64,000 nt of DNA from Sugiyamaella lignohabitans (Eukaryota; Ascomycota; Dipodascomycetes; Dipodascales; Trichomonascaceae). The stretch covers positions 930,001-994,000 of the forward strand of contig NC_031671.1 of assembly GCF_001640025.1 (NCBI RefSeq), in the 5' to 3' direction. Both the position numbers and the translations under genes were made by a program. The notes beneath the pieces were generated by a model. The model was not told where the DNA came from. It saw nothing but the letters and a program-made list of their open reading frames with translations, and made no database searches. Positions 1-10,955 of the stretch are shown here, one piece after another (the stretch's first letter is position 1; each line of letters opens with the position of its first letter).

Positions 1-1
1 G

Positions 2-553
2 GATCAGAAGAAGATGCCAATCGCCGAAGTAAACCTCAAAAAGGCTATGGAAGGACTCGAGATGTCAAAGGACGAGTTTATTGATTTATGTATATTACTT
101 GGATGTGATTACTGCGATCCCATCCGTGGCGTGGGCCCTACTACTGCACTAAAACTAATCCAAGAACACCGATCGATTGAGAAGATTAAAGCTGCACTTG
201 CTAGCAAAGAAAGCAGCAAAGTCCAGATCCCTGATGACTGGCCGTACGAAGAAGTACGCAAATTATTTCACAGTCCAGATGTTATGCCACCGTCCGAGAT
301 TGATCTAAAATGGGGAGTTCCTGATGTGGAGGGCCTCGTTGATTTTCTCGTCAAAGAGAAGGGCTTCTCAGAAGACCGTGTTCGAAATGCTGCCGCAAAG
401 CTCACCAAAGGTGCCAAATCTACGCCACAGGGCCGTCTAACAGACTTTTTCAAGCCCAAACCAGTTGACCCTGCCAAGGCTGCCGAAATGGCCAAGCGTA
501 AAAAGGCAGCAGCTGCTGCTGATAATAAGGTCAAAAAGAAAGCTAGAAAATAG
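2..553 (+). CDS. RAD27: Flap endonuclease 1 (Rad27/FEN1), C-terminal part
   Basis: Structure-specific 5' flap endonuclease that removes RNA/DNA flaps during Okazaki-fragment maturation and long-patch base-excision repair in the nucleus. The frame is open from the left edge, so the N-terminal nuclease half lies outside the window. Visible here are the end of the internal nuclease domain and the helix-two-turn-helix with metal-binding aspartates (LLGCDYC followed by IRGVGP). Near the C-terminus is a canonical PCNA-interacting box (QGRLTDFF) and then a lysine-rich tail ending KKKARK, typical of the family. The stop is TAG at 551-553. APN1, another repair gene, follows on the same strand. Recognition is firm; only the length is unknown. 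Confidence 0.95.
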   Translation, partial: DQKKMPIAEVNLKKAMEGLEMSKDEFIDLCILLGCDYCDPIRGVGPTTALKLIQEHRSIEKIKAALASKESSKVQIPDDWPYEEVRKLFHSPDVMPPSEIDLKWGVPDVEGLVDFLVKEKGFSEDRVRNAAAKLTKGAKSTPQGRLTDFFKPKPVDPAKAAEMAKRKKAAAAADNKVKKKARK

Positions 554-1202
554 ACTATGAGTCTTCCCTTCACAATCCAGATGGCTTCCTCGAGCTGGAA
601 TGGGGATGTCATTGCTCCTTCATCTTCTCTAATCTAACTTTATCTATGCTTCCAGCAATCTAGAAAGTGTGAGATAAGGGGCTGGCGCCCAGAAGTCTGT
701 GCTTTCAGTCTGTCCATAACTGTCGATAGTTATGCAGGTAATGCCGATCCCCCTGAGTGTCGATCTGTGAAGATCCATGATCGAGAAGGCTAATGTACTC
801 ATGTACAGTTTAAAACCTACAAGTAGAAAAAAAAGATTGGTCAGCTTTATACAAGTATGAGTCAAGTTGATTAAATTGGAGTGTGCAAACAAGTTAGCGT
901 ACCTTTGTAAAGTGAATGAATAGGGGTTTTTTTTCTCAGGTTTTGTTTTCATTAACTAGATTTTCGGTTATCTTATCTTTTCCCTCACTAATATTATATT
1001 GATTAAGCAGTAACCCGTTATAACTTTGTCTACTGATTCTACCACTGGTATCAATCGACATCTATTGATGCTGGTCCTGCACAACACGATCTCAATTGTA
1101 GCCGTATGTCACGCGATGCGATGCGACAATCGAGGGGGATAGGCATGCAGTTATTGACTCACATTTTGATGGGACCCCGACCGCTTCGATAAAACACAAA
1201 CA
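554..1202. other. Intergenic region RAD27-APN1
   Basis: Holds the 3' flank of RAD27 and the promoter/5' leader of APN1. It is AT-rich with short T runs. I see no gene, RNA or repeat that I can support. Confidence 0.6.
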
Positions 1203-2619
1203 ATGACCAGAAATCCTGCGAATTACCTTGTGGGTGCACATGTCTCAACTTCTAACGGTGAGTGAAGAAGGAGTCACAGAATTTTAGAGCATTCGAATAG
1301 AATGAGGGGAGAGGGGGGGGGGGGGGGGGGGTTAGTGGAAAACTGACAAAGTAGGCGTTCACGAGTCAATTGGAAGAATTAATAAATTGAAGGGAAATGC
1401 GTTTGCTCTATTCTTGAAGAACCAGAAGCGATGGGAATCTAAGCCTTATGAAGAGAATGTGGTTACAGAATTCATCAGTAATTGTAAGGACAGTTCGTTT
1501 GACACGAGAAAATCTGTTCTGCCCCATGGATCATACTTGATTAACTTGGCGAATCCGGACCCTGAGAAGCTACAGAAATCTAAAGATGCTCTATTGGACG
1601 ATCTAAAACGTTGTGAACAGTTGGGGATTGGTCTGTATAACATGCATCCTGGTTCAACTTTGGGATCGGATAAGCCATCGGCAATAAAGCAAATTGGCGA
1701 CTCTATTAACGAAATGCATGGGAAGACTGAGTTTGTAAAAATAGTCCTAGAGAACATGACTGGCCAAGACAGGATTGTCGGATCTAATATTGCGGACCTG
1801 AGAGATATAATTACCTACGTTAAGAACAAAGAGCGAGTTGGCGTTTGCATAGATACTTGCCACAGCTTCTGTGCTGGCTATGACTTGCGCACTGAAAATA
1901 CATTCAATAAATTCTGGGATTTATTCGACAAAACTGTTGGTTATAAGTATTTGAGCGGGATCCATCTAAATGATTCCAAATTTCCCTTTGATAGCAAACG
2001 AGATGTTCATTATAACATTGGGTTGGGATTCTTAGGATTAGAGGCGTTTAGGCTGATAATGAACAAGGAAGAACTGCAAAACATACCGCTAATTTTGGAA
2101 ACTCCAATCGAGCATGAAGATGGCAAAACTCCGGATGATGATCCTCGAGCAGATGAGATTGCTTTGCTTCGATGGCTAGTAGGTAAGGAAAAGGACGACA
2201 AGGAAGTCTTGGATAAATCCATACAACTACAGAAGTTGGGTGCAAAGGTTAGAGAGAAGAACTTATTGGTCGTTGATAAAAAGAAACCCATTTCCTCTAA
2301 AAAGCCTGTAAAAAATGACGGTACAATTACATTTGCAAAAGCTAAAAAGGTCAAAACTGAAGTGCAAGAAAGAAACCTCGAAAACCAAGAAACAGCATTG
2401 GAATCCGAACTGGAACTAAAAGATGAACAAGCTACCATTGTCAAGGCAGAGGCTAAAGATGGTCCAGATCCTGAAGTTGATCAAACGGATGTTGCAGCTA
2501 TAGGTGCAGCATCGGTTCCCGAGCTGTCGGTTGATGATAATAAGCTAACCTCGCGGAAACGGGCTACTCGCGTCTCTACGAGTACTAGGAAAACTAAAGT
2601 ACGCAAGCCATCGGCATAA
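1203..2619 (+). CDS. APN1: AP endonuclease Apn1 (endonuclease IV family), two exons
   Basis: Zinc-dependent AP endonuclease/3'-phosphodiesterase that incises abasic sites in base-excision repair. I place exon 1 at 1203-1257 and exon 2 at 1355-2619. The intron (1258-1354) has a GTGAGT donor, a CTGAC branch-like site near 1342 and a TAG acceptor; splicing restores the family N-terminus (VGAHVSTSNG, then VHESIGR). Zn-ligand motifs of the endonuclease IV TIM barrel are present in order: NMHPGS, LENMTG, CIDTCH, GIHLNDSK, DVHYNIG and LETP. The predicted 439 aa exceed S. cerevisiae Apn1 (about 367) because of a Lys/Glu-rich, NLS-like tail from about residue 300, ending in a basic TSTRKTKVRKPSA stretch. 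The intron contains a 19-G run. Confidence 0.95.
1313..1331 (+). repeat. Poly-G tract (19 G) inside the APN1 intron
   Basis: An uninterrupted run of 19 guanines lies in the 97-nt APN1 intron, about 20 nt before the 3' splice site. It is a mononucleotide repeat, expected to be length-variable and possibly G-quadruplex forming in the pre-mRNA. Confidence 0.9.
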
Positions 2620-3559
2620 CTGATGATCTCGGAGCGGTATTTCCGTTGCATTGAATGTCAAGCAGCGGAGATACAGATGGGGAAATTCAACGCGAAGAAT
2701 GGCCGAAAAGTATACTCCATTTGAGGGATGATTCAAAACTGACAATTGAAAATAAAAAGGGAATTCATAATAATATCGACGGCTGTTTGGTGTGACCACT
2801 TGTTAATGTTTATAAATATTTATAACAATTCTCAGTATTCATAAGCTTTTCGGACCCAATTTTTCTACGAGTTGATTGCTTGTTCTTAAAACAGATCGCC
2901 ATGAATGCTACTTCATGTAAGTTCTACCCCTAAAAATTATTAATCAACCGATAGATTGTGCTCATTATGTGAACAACCATGCATAATCAAATCAAATCCA
3001 CTGATTTGCTCGTCGATCACGACATTGCACCGTTAGTCAGCCTTTTAAGATAGAGGCTAGCCGAACCGGCTCATGCTAAATAGTGGGCTGGCAAAACTAT
3101 ACAGCGGGAAAGCCACTACCGTAGCGTGTGTCGAAGAGTCCGTTGCATTGATTGATAGGTACGTAAAATTGCTCTGCCATCGGCTTTGTTGGGTTCTGAG
3201 AATCCCGTTAGTCCCACTTATTAGCTTAATGGCTAATTTAATTGGCACTGGTGACCTAGTGATCTGGAGTGACGGAAACGCGCATTTCAGGCTAAAATTT
3301 AATGTCTGATGACTCTACAGCTGTGGGAGAGCGGCAGTCGGCGGTAATAGATCTCCGGAATATTTAATGCATTGCATATATTCTTATCTGCCTGCACATC
3401 GAGCTTAACTACAACAAATTCGATTCACATGAAATATCGGACCGGACACTTCGTATATATACTGGACCATCATGCCGTTTTCTCAATTATAAAGTAGACT
3501 ATATATAGCTGGTGAATGGCGTCAAACGCAGTTATAAGTAAATAAATCTTGTGTCGAGA
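2620..3559. other. Intergenic region APN1-arrestin gene 1
   Basis: Contains the APN1 3' flank and the upstream region of the first arrestin-like gene, with TATATATA-like stretches at about 3456 and 3500. Short open frames here look random. I see no supported gene. Confidence 0.5.
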
Positions 3560-5002
3560 ATGACGTATCTACATCGACCACAAGCCCCCCCTTACATAGA
3601 AACAGACCAAACGGTCCTAGCAGATGATGACAATAGCTTCGACGCCTCTCATAACCTTCCTGAATATACATCTACGACCACATGTGAGATTACAACCAAT
3701 CCTCAAAGATCCATTTACGATGAGGTGTTACGTGTTTCAATTGACACCGAAGTCGTAGCATCGAGGCGAAACATTTTCGATGTTGGCGACGTGTTGACTG
3801 GGTCAGTTACTGTTGCCCCTATCAAAAACATGGAGTTCTATCTTCTTTTGGTGGACTTGGTAGGTACAGAAATGTCAATCCGTGGTAAAGGATATGCAGA
3901 AACTCGGTATACCCGTGTTTTTTCTTTAGCCCGATATACTTTGTCTCAGCGGACATTCTCTGGAGTCATGGAACAGGGGTCAAAATACAAATTCACATAT
4001 TCTATGATTATTCCTGACAAAATACCTCACGAGCGTTGTGTCTGTGGTAATAACCAACATAGCCAAGTACCCCCTTCAATTGGTCGTCCTTTCGAGCTTA
4101 CCACACCATGTGGTGGCGAGCATCTTGTCTCTGAGCAATTCGGCAGAATCTTATACCAAGTACGTGCTAAATTAGTCAAGCCTGAAACCCTCTGGAAAAG
4201 CTCCGCTCCAGAATTTTGGTCTGAAGGCCGTAAGTATCTTGTGATCAGACCCAGCTACCCACCTCCCATGCTTGAGCAATTATGCGACGTTAATGGTAAA
4301 CCGCTGCGCCTGCCTGTATATATGTCCTCCAAGTCTTTAAAGAAAGGTCTCGTTCGAAAAACAGATATCGGTAAGATTGAACTCCGAACATCAGAAGCTC
4401 TCGACGTATATCTAGGCGTCCCCCATACAAACGTCCTGAATCTGGAGGTGTTATACACACCTTCGCCAAATCTTTCAGGGGTTTTTCCGCCGCCTGTTGA
4501 GATTGAGAATGTCTCATATCAAGTGGATTCTCTGGCATTCTCTTCTACTCAGTCTATGGTCACGTACCCGTCCCATGAAAGTGTAATAATGAAGACCGAC
4601 CCGTGCACAATTCTGTCGAAACATACTCTCCTTCGTCAGAAGCTTACAATTTCCAAGCCAGCTTGGACTGTCAGTACCCCAAAAGACCCCTCTGAACCAA
4701 GGAGTTACTTGACAAAACTAACGTTGCCGTTTACGTTTCCTGTTTACCACAGCAGGGTGGTTGACACATATTTTTCTTGCTTGACCTCACGCCAATACGA
4801 GTTAATAGTTTCCGTTGGCTTTGGTCACTCAATAGGTAGTCATCGTCTTACTGTTCCTGTACTGGTTTCCAGTGCCAAGGATGTGACTCTTTCTGTTGCT
4901 CCTTCTTTCAGCAGCATCGACACCACGTCTAATTTATCTACATACACCGATCTTTCAATTCCGTCTTACCAGGAAACTTTCGACACGGTAGACAGCTCTT
5001 GA
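3560..5002 (+). CDS. Arrestin-like (Bul1-type) ubiquitin-ligase adaptor, paralogue 1
   Basis: 480-aa protein resembling Bul1/arrestin-related trafficking adaptors, which bring Rsp5-type ubiquitin ligase to plasma-membrane transporters. Start ATG 3560 gives MTYLHRPQAPPYIETD, matching the N-terminus of the paralogue at 7968. An arrestin N-like beta-sandwich begins near residue 70 (VGDVLTGSVTV). A loop follows with the cysteine pair CVCG and the segment SQVPPSIG, then an arrestin C-like domain. LPxY/PxY-like motifs (LPEY near residue 34, IPSY near the C-terminus) are candidate WW-domain ligands; a perfect PPxY is not obvious here, unlike paralogue 2. Membership of an arrestin superfamily is reasonably clear. 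The Bul1 subfamily is an inference from gestalt and motif order. The gene is intronless. Confidence 0.7.
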   Translation: MTYLHRPQAPPYIETDQTVLADDDNSFDASHNLPEYTSTTTCEITTNPQRSIYDEVLRVSIDTEVVASRRNIFDVGDVLTGSVTVAPIKNMEFYLLLVDLVGTEMSIRGKGYAETRYTRVFSLARYTLSQRTFSGVMEQGSKYKFTYSMIIPDKIPHERCVCGNNQHSQVPPSIGRPFELTTPCGGEHLVSEQFGRILYQVRAKLVKPETLWKSSAPEFWSEGRKYLVIRPSYPPPMLEQLCDVNGKPLRLPVYMSSKSLKKGLVRKTDIGKIELRTSEALDVYLGVPHTNVLNLEVLYTPSPNLSGVFPPPVEIENVSYQVDSLAFSSTQSMVTYPSHESVIMKTDPCTILSKHTLLRQKLTISKPAWTVSTPKDPSEPRSYLTKLTLPFTFPVYHSRVVDTYFSCLTSRQYELIVSVGFGHSIGSHRLTVPVLVSSAKDVTLSVAPSFSSIDTTSNLSTYTDLSIPSYQETFDTVDSS

Positions 5003-7967
5003 AAAGATTTGTATTTAGTTCAATTATTACAGAGCCCTCCTATGATAATGGACTTTGTCTAATTCTTTAATAATACTTAAAATATAACCTGGTCAGCCAT
5101 CTTAATCATTTATTAAAAAAGAAAAATTGCCAGTTTTTCCTTCCTACATAAGCTAGGACTGTCGGGGAATAAATAATAACAGAAGATGTCCCAGCATAGA
5201 GCTATGGAACGTGTCGATTCTCTTCCACCTGAACTGGATCAATCAAGCATAGCCAGCGATGATTCTACGAACAGATGCGATTCAGTGATGATAAATAGCT
5301 GTGGTAGTCAAAAAAAGAGCACTTACTGTCATATGGCTGAATTTTGATGATGATGTTCGGATGACTCAGCATCTCTTTGATATACTCTTCAGCTTAGACA
5401 GGTGCTGTCTTATTTTTTATCTTACTCAGTTAGCCAACACACTCCAACAACAATATTTCAATCTCATAAATATATCTAAACTACCCATAGATTTTATATT
5501 CTTTTCTCGGAATATCTCGCCATAGTTCAGAAAAATAACAAGTGACTCACATTTTAATTAAGGCATATCGCTGGAAGGTTCAAACCTCCCATCCCTCGGC
5601 GGTTTTCTAAGCCGAGCCTTACTACCAGTCTACTATTATGGGTACTGCATTGGAGATTTTCAAATAACTAGTGTGCCTTCGGGTGAAGTAGATGTAAGAA
5701 AATTAATAAGTAGAACCAGAAACAAGCTTTTTAACATCCTGAACACGCCTATTTTCCTGCAACGTTTCCAATATCGGAGTATATAATCCAAAAGTTAACC
5801 TGAATAATACCCTCACTGGCAGTTGATCTGTTTGTTTGATTCTGATCTAAGTGAACGATGGGTCTGCATACGTGAATGGCAGTATGACTCTTCACGGAGC
5901 ATGTAACTGAGATTCGGGTTTCAACCTCCGCTATCTTCAAACCTCCCCTAAGATTTGCAAAGAAAGTAGAAGCATCAGATTCAACAGCTCAATTCAATTT
6001 AATTAAAACTAGCAGGATTATAGGGGGAAATAAATAGTATGTTACAGTTAATGGACTCCGTTGAGTATGAGCGGTCGCTACATATTAACAGAGCATAATT
6101 GAAATGGAGCCTGCTTGCTAGTCAACATAGCCTCGGCTATTAACCATTGTTCCTTCGATAACCGACAACTTTAGTATTAGTTGCATCTACTGATCTCTAT
6201 CAGCGGAAACCGGTGACCATGGCGGACCCCGAACAGTTGCAGATTGCGGAGTACAATGGCAGCAATGGACTAGTGGAACTCCGCTGCTACTATTAGAACA
6301 CAATGTTAAGTCTATATTATTTTTATATTGAAACTTGGTTTATACCCGTCAAGACCGTTAACTACCACTTCGCTGACCGTACAGTCCATACTTGAAAAAC
6401 TGACTCACTACTCCTTGTCAGGCTTGCATATTGCACAATTGCATCAAACCTTGGCATATATTGCTTACGAAGAATGTTATACCCGTGTGAATTAATCTTC
6501 AATAGTCCAAATAATAATATCATGGCAGTAAGCTGCTATAAAACCAAATATTTGTTACTATGCATCACGAGTTAGAAGACTCACACTAGATTACAAATCT
6601 ATAATTCCGAGATCGCAGCTAGATCAATTCATGCTTTTAAACGGTGAAGATCATCAGTGATAACGAAGATCAGTTGTTTTAACTCGCCTGCTCTTAACAT
6701 TTGCTGTATGATCGCTAATGGAAAGATAACTTTATTTTCACTAAATAAAAACTTATTTCCAGAAGTATTACTAAACAAACGACCCTTTTACTGGGGGACA
6801 GAAGCGAAAAACAATGGCCATAAGATAGTTGTCAATTGTTAGGATATGTTAATTGCACCAGGGTTTATCGTGGTTTCAATGAGCTGGAAATGTCTCTCAC
6901 CATGGCAACGCTACCGCCACTATTCGCCACAGTCAAACAGGCACAAGGTACATCAGCTAAAAATTGATCGCTTTTGCTATATATTTAGTTATCGGGGTCC
7001 TTTGTAGGACAATATGCTGTGACGGGTGGGCAAGCCCGAACCGGTTAATAAAATAACGCTAGTAATGAATGATGTACCTATGATGAGTTGCCCATTTAAC
7101 ACAGGTGGCAGATGAAGTATGGGCATGCAGCAGATCAGGTATTAGTTACGTAACCTGATATGCTAGACCCCGCAAAAAATCTATCGTACTTCTTAGTCAT
7201 AGCCGATTTTGCGTTAGCATATGCGTTTGACGACACTAACTACCTCTGAGTATAGAGTCTGAGTCACGCTCCTCACAGTGAACTGAAACATGAGCTTTAG
7301 GTAAATGTAAACGATCTTCGCTAGGATACTGATAGAAGGGATAGGAACTTTGGCAGAAGCTCCCTCTACCATACCAGTCACAATAAGAAATGGTGGAGCA
7401 AGTGTGTGTATTTACCACTAGATAGCTATGAAATAAACCTCGCAGGACTGGAAACAGCTTGAACGGACCCGAGTCAGATGGCTGTTCTTGGCTGCAAATC
7501 ATAATTTTTTTGCCGAACAAGTCAAGCAATATAGCGTAGATTCATAACAAAACAGACAACTACCATGGCCCTTATTGATGTTGATGAGAACCTTTGTATT
7601 GTCGTGGCGTCTCCCATTACGAGGTCTTAATAGGTGTAATTCACAGTATCCTTGCATCTCTTAAACTACGTGATTCAGATTGTCTTGAACTACTCAGAAT
7701 TTTTGTCTGTGGTTACTTTTTCTGACGCACTTCGAATCACGTTCATTTCTTTTTCCAAAGCTGAACACCTGCAATCGACATTTAACCTTTTTCGACATAT
7801 CTCAAGTCGACAAGGTGTATTCGGCTATACCAGACTGATGATGGTCGTAATAAACTTGACCTAGTATATATAGATCCGGATGCCCCTCCTATCCGTTGCT
7901 GATATCAATTTTTTTACGATTGACATCCTTCTATTTTACCTATTTACTATTTTTTATTATTGTTGAA
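5003..7967. other. Long intergenic region between the arrestin paralogues
   Basis: Almost 3 kb without a convincing gene. A short frame at 5186-5347 (53 codons from an ATG, with an SLPPEL stretch) could be a microgene or gene relic but has no support. A B-box-like GGTTCAAACC at about 5579 does not fold into a tRNA. The last few hundred bases are presumably the promoter of paralogue 2, with TATATATAG at about 7864. Confidence 0.5.
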
Positions 7968-9551
7968 ATGACTATACGACCTCTAGACCAATTGACTGAA
8001 GACCCCCCTTCGTATATTGAACCAACCCAGCCATTACTAGAAATCACAGATCAAGATGACCCTATATCTTCTGCGACCACGGATTTGCCGCGATATATAA
8101 GTGGAACAACTTGCGAGATAGCTCCTTGTAATACTACAAGTATATATGAGCCAGTTGTGGGAGTGGGAATCGATCCAAGTCCAACCAGACGGGACCCATT
8201 GTCGTTGGATCTAGGTGATGTGATTACAGGAAAAGTTGTCATTACACCTCGTAAAAGCATGGATTTTTCGATTCTGTTAGTTGATTTAGTAGGAGAGGAG
8301 ATTTCATTACGTGATAGAGGTTATTCAGAATCACACCATAAGCGGGTTTTCACAGTGGCTAGATATGAAATACCTCACCAGCACATTTCAGGACCATTGG
8401 AAGAAGGGTTTGTCTATACGTTCACATACTCATTGGTAGTTCCTGAGAGGTTGCCTCGTGAGTTCTGTCCTTGTGGTACTGGTAATCCTATCCATTCGCA
8501 GTTACCACCATCATATGGATTGCCATTGGAAAACTATACTCCCCGAAACCATGAAGAAAACGAAGAGTGTGCACGAGTTTTGTATAGGGTGCGTGCCCGA
8601 CTGTACAAAAATCTCCGCAATTCACGTGAAGAAACTCTTAAAATTTGGGCTCAAGGTCACAAAACTGTTTCCATCCGTTCATCGCTATATCCACCGCTTG
8701 TTCTTGAAGAATTAAAAGATAGTAACGGTAACATCTTACGACTTCCAGTTTATAGTACAAGTAAACAGCTCAGCCATGGTTTGATAAGAAAAGTGGCAAT
8801 AGGAACGGTAGAGCTGAAAACATCGGAACCGCTTAATATTTATTTGAACAACCCATCAACAAAGCTAGTGTCTCTAGATGTCATCTATACACCGCCAAGT
8901 GATCAAAAATCGACATCACCTCTGGAAATTCATCATGTTTCGTACAAAGTAAATGCATTAACATTTGCCTCTATCGAGGCTATGGCTGAAATACCATCTC
9001 GACAGTCTGTCATGAGCAATAAAAAGTCGCCTGTTTATATGTCTAAGGACAATATATTACGCCAAAACCTAACGATATGCAAACCACTATGGAGATTGAA
9101 CGAGAATAACGATAGTAAAACGAAAGGGAATAGCTATGTTACCACTCTAAAACTTCCATTCTCATTCCCAGTGACCAATAAGAAGGTTGTCAGCACATAT
9201 TTTTCGTGCCTCACCTCCAGACAATATGAACTAACTGTGACGGTGAACTTCGGATCATCCATAGGTAGCCACAGTATTACGATACCAGTTCTAGTGACAA
9301 ATTACAAGTCTCGAGAATCCTCGGTGGCTTCTGTATACAGCGTTGAAGATATATCCCCACTACGGTCAGATGCATCATCCTACTTCAGTTACTCCATCCC
9401 AACATATCAAGAGTCTGTAGGGTCATCTACTGCAAGTTCCACCGGAGCTATAACTCCACCAACTCCTGGTCATAATTTCACTTGGGGAGGAGGGGCGAGA
9501 AGAATAGCCCGAACCTGTGAACAGGCTGCTATGATTATAGCATCTATATAG
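7968..9551 (+). CDS. Arrestin-like (Bul1-type) ubiquitin-ligase adaptor, paralogue 2
   Basis: 527-aa paralogue of the protein encoded at 3560-5002, alignable along its whole length. Examples are GDVITGKV/GDVLTGSV, ILLVDLVG/LLLVDLVG, HSQLPPSYG/HSQVPPSIG and YFSCLTSRQYEL in both. ATG 7968 is preferred over upstream in-frame codons because it makes the N-termini match (MTIRPLDQ...). It has a true PPxY motif close to the N-terminus (DPPSY), a second PPSY in the Cys-containing loop (CPCGTGN...), and LPRY plus IPTY elements. It therefore looks like the better Rsp5 ligand of the pair. The C-terminal 40 residues (NFTWGGGARR...) have no counterpart in paralogue 1. Role inferred: ubiquitin-dependent endocytosis of permeases. 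Confidence 0.7.
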   Translation: MTIRPLDQLTEDPPSYIEPTQPLLEITDQDDPISSATTDLPRYISGTTCEIAPCNTTSIYEPVVGVGIDPSPTRRDPLSLDLGDVITGKVVITPRKSMDFSILLVDLVGEEISLRDRGYSESHHKRVFTVARYEIPHQHISGPLEEGFVYTFTYSLVVPERLPREFCPCGTGNPIHSQLPPSYGLPLENYTPRNHEENEECARVLYRVRARLYKNLRNSREETLKIWAQGHKTVSIRSSLYPPLVLEELKDSNGNILRLPVYSTSKQLSHGLIRKVAIGTVELKTSEPLNIYLNNPSTKLVSLDVIYTPPSDQKSTSPLEIHHVSYKVNALTFASIEAMAEIPSRQSVMSNKKSPVYMSKDNILRQNLTICKPLWRLNENNDSKTKGNSYVTTLKLPFSFPVTNKKVVSTYFSCLTSRQYELTVTVNFGSSIGSHSITIPVLVTNYKSRESSVASVYSVEDISPLRSDASSYFSYSIPTYQESVGSSTASSTGAITPPTPGHNFTWGGGARRIARTCEQAAMIIASI

Positions 9552-10061
9552 ATGTAGCCTTGTAGTTGAATAGGTGATGAATATGCCTTGATCTAGGATT
9601 CAAACATATCAAAATAAAATACGATAAAATATACAGTGTCTACATGCGAACATGATATCGATTTTGCCTTAGAAAGAGCTAGATAGGCTGAGAAATTAGA
9701 GCTAATATTTAGTGGAGCACCAACCGCACATACACAAATTATATTAATATGGTGTCAGATTTAATGACACCATACTCCCAATCTTAAAATCAAAGGCCTA
9801 TTTCAAGACATTCCAGCGAATATTGTCATTATCTTTCAATCGATAAGTCGAAGTAAATATCGTGGGGATGATAGTTAGAGAATATGAGACTCACGTGATT
9901 CTTAGCCTTTTAACAGAACCGGCTAATTACCCCATAGATGGTGCATATTCCAGCTATCTGCAGCATTGCTCTTCAATATACCCGAGCTATATGTAAAGGT
10001 GTGTAATCGTACGCAGATTCTAGACTCAACTACTATAGTACACTGGAGATACAACTAAACA
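9552..10061. other. Intergenic region upstream of the aldo-keto reductase
   Basis: AT-rich promoter region. The only clear element is a TCACGTGA palindrome at 9891-9898. Confidence 0.5.
9891..9898. promoter_or_regulatory. TCACGTGA E-box upstream of the aldo-keto reductase
   Basis: Perfect 8-bp palindrome 164 bp upstream of ATG 10062. In yeasts this sequence is the typical Cbf1 (bHLH) site. Function here is inferred from sequence and position only. Confidence 0.45.
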
Positions 10062-10955
10062 ATGGCTCCTACTCTCAACAAGCAAACAGTTACTCTAAAC
10101 GATGGAAGTAAGCTTCCAGTTGTCGGCTATGGCACCTATGCTGTCACTGACGAGACCAATGGTTACGATGCTTTGTTGGAGGCCTTGAAGAAAGGATACA
10201 GACACATTGACACGGCCTTTATTTACAACAACGAAGAAGTCGTTGGAAAGGCTGTCAAAGACAGTGGAATTCCTAGAGATGAAATCTTTATTGTTACCAA
10301 GATTTGGAACAATGACCACCAGGACCCCGCTCATGCCCTTGAGAGAAGTCTTAGATTAATGGAACTGGACTATGTTGACTTGCTATTGATCCACTGGCCT
10401 GTTCCTCAAAAGGCAGAAGGTGGTGAGACTGTTGTAGACAAAGAATGGAGTCACGTTAAAACTTGGCAATTGTTACAAGAACTCCCTCGGGAAAAGGTGA
10501 GATCAATTGGTGTTTCTAACTATGACACTGTACTTCTTGAAGAGCTACTCAACGCTCCCAGCACCAAGGTTCTTCCCTCAGTTAACCAGGTTGAATTACA
10601 TCCTTATCTTCCGCAAGATAAACTTCGCGACTATTGCCAAAAAAAGAAAATTGTTCTTGAAGCCTATTGCCCATTGGGTTCAGGAGCTAAGTTACTAGAA
10701 AATCCTCTTCTCAAAGAATTGGCTGAAAAGTATGAAGCCACTCCCGCTCAAATTGCGTTGTCCTGGGGTATTTCTCGCGGATACGTAGTATTGACCAAAA
10801 GCTCTACTCCTTCAAGAATAGAGTCCAATATTCAGACCGTCGAGCTCTCTCCTGAGGACATCACTAAGATTACTAATCTTTCTAAAACCCATCCTCATCG
10901 TATCGTAGTTCCTACTTGGGCCAAGGGTGTCACTTTTCACGATGATGACTTTTAA
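10062..10955 (+). CDS. NADPH-dependent aldo-keto reductase (Ypr1/Gcy1-like)
   Basis: 297-aa cytosolic aldo-keto reductase of the AKR3-like yeast group, expected to reduce aldehydes/ketones with NADPH. The catalytic tetrad is intact: Asp50, Tyr55 (AFIYNNEE), Lys80 (VTKIWN) and His111 (LLIHWP). Family signatures LDYVDLLLIHWP, GVSNYD and NQVELHPYLPQ are present. The C-terminal cofactor-binding signature reads LTKSSTPSRIESN, with the Lys-Ser and Arg expected for NADPH phosphate binding. Length is normal for the family (about 300). The gene is intronless. The codon at 10365-10367 is CTG at the invariant Leu of LDYVDL, useful evidence for the standard genetic code. Exact substrate cannot be told from sequence. 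Confidence 0.93.
   Translation: MAPTLNKQTVTLNDGSKLPVVGYGTYAVTDETNGYDALLEALKKGYRHIDTAFIYNNEEVVGKAVKDSGIPRDEIFIVTKIWNNDHQDPAHALERSLRLMELDYVDLLLIHWPVPQKAEGGETVVDKEWSHVKTWQLLQELPREKVRSIGVSNYDTVLLEELLNAPSTKVLPSVNQVELHPYLPQDKLRDYCQKKKIVLEAYCPLGSGAKLLENPLLKELAEKYEATPAQIALSWGISRGYVVLTKSSTPSRIESNIQTVELSPEDITKITNLSKTHPHRIVVPTWAKGVTFHDDDF

Noticed and set aside
5565..5620. tRNA-like B-box GGTTCAAACC with a nearby CTCGGC/GCCGAG hairpin
   Set aside because: The T-arm does not pair (G-T and A-C at the next positions) and no acceptor or D-arm can be drawn.
7075..7165. C/D-box snoRNA-like pair (ATGATGA ... CTGA)
   Set aside because: Flanking bases do not form the terminal stem and short C/D matches are expected by chance.
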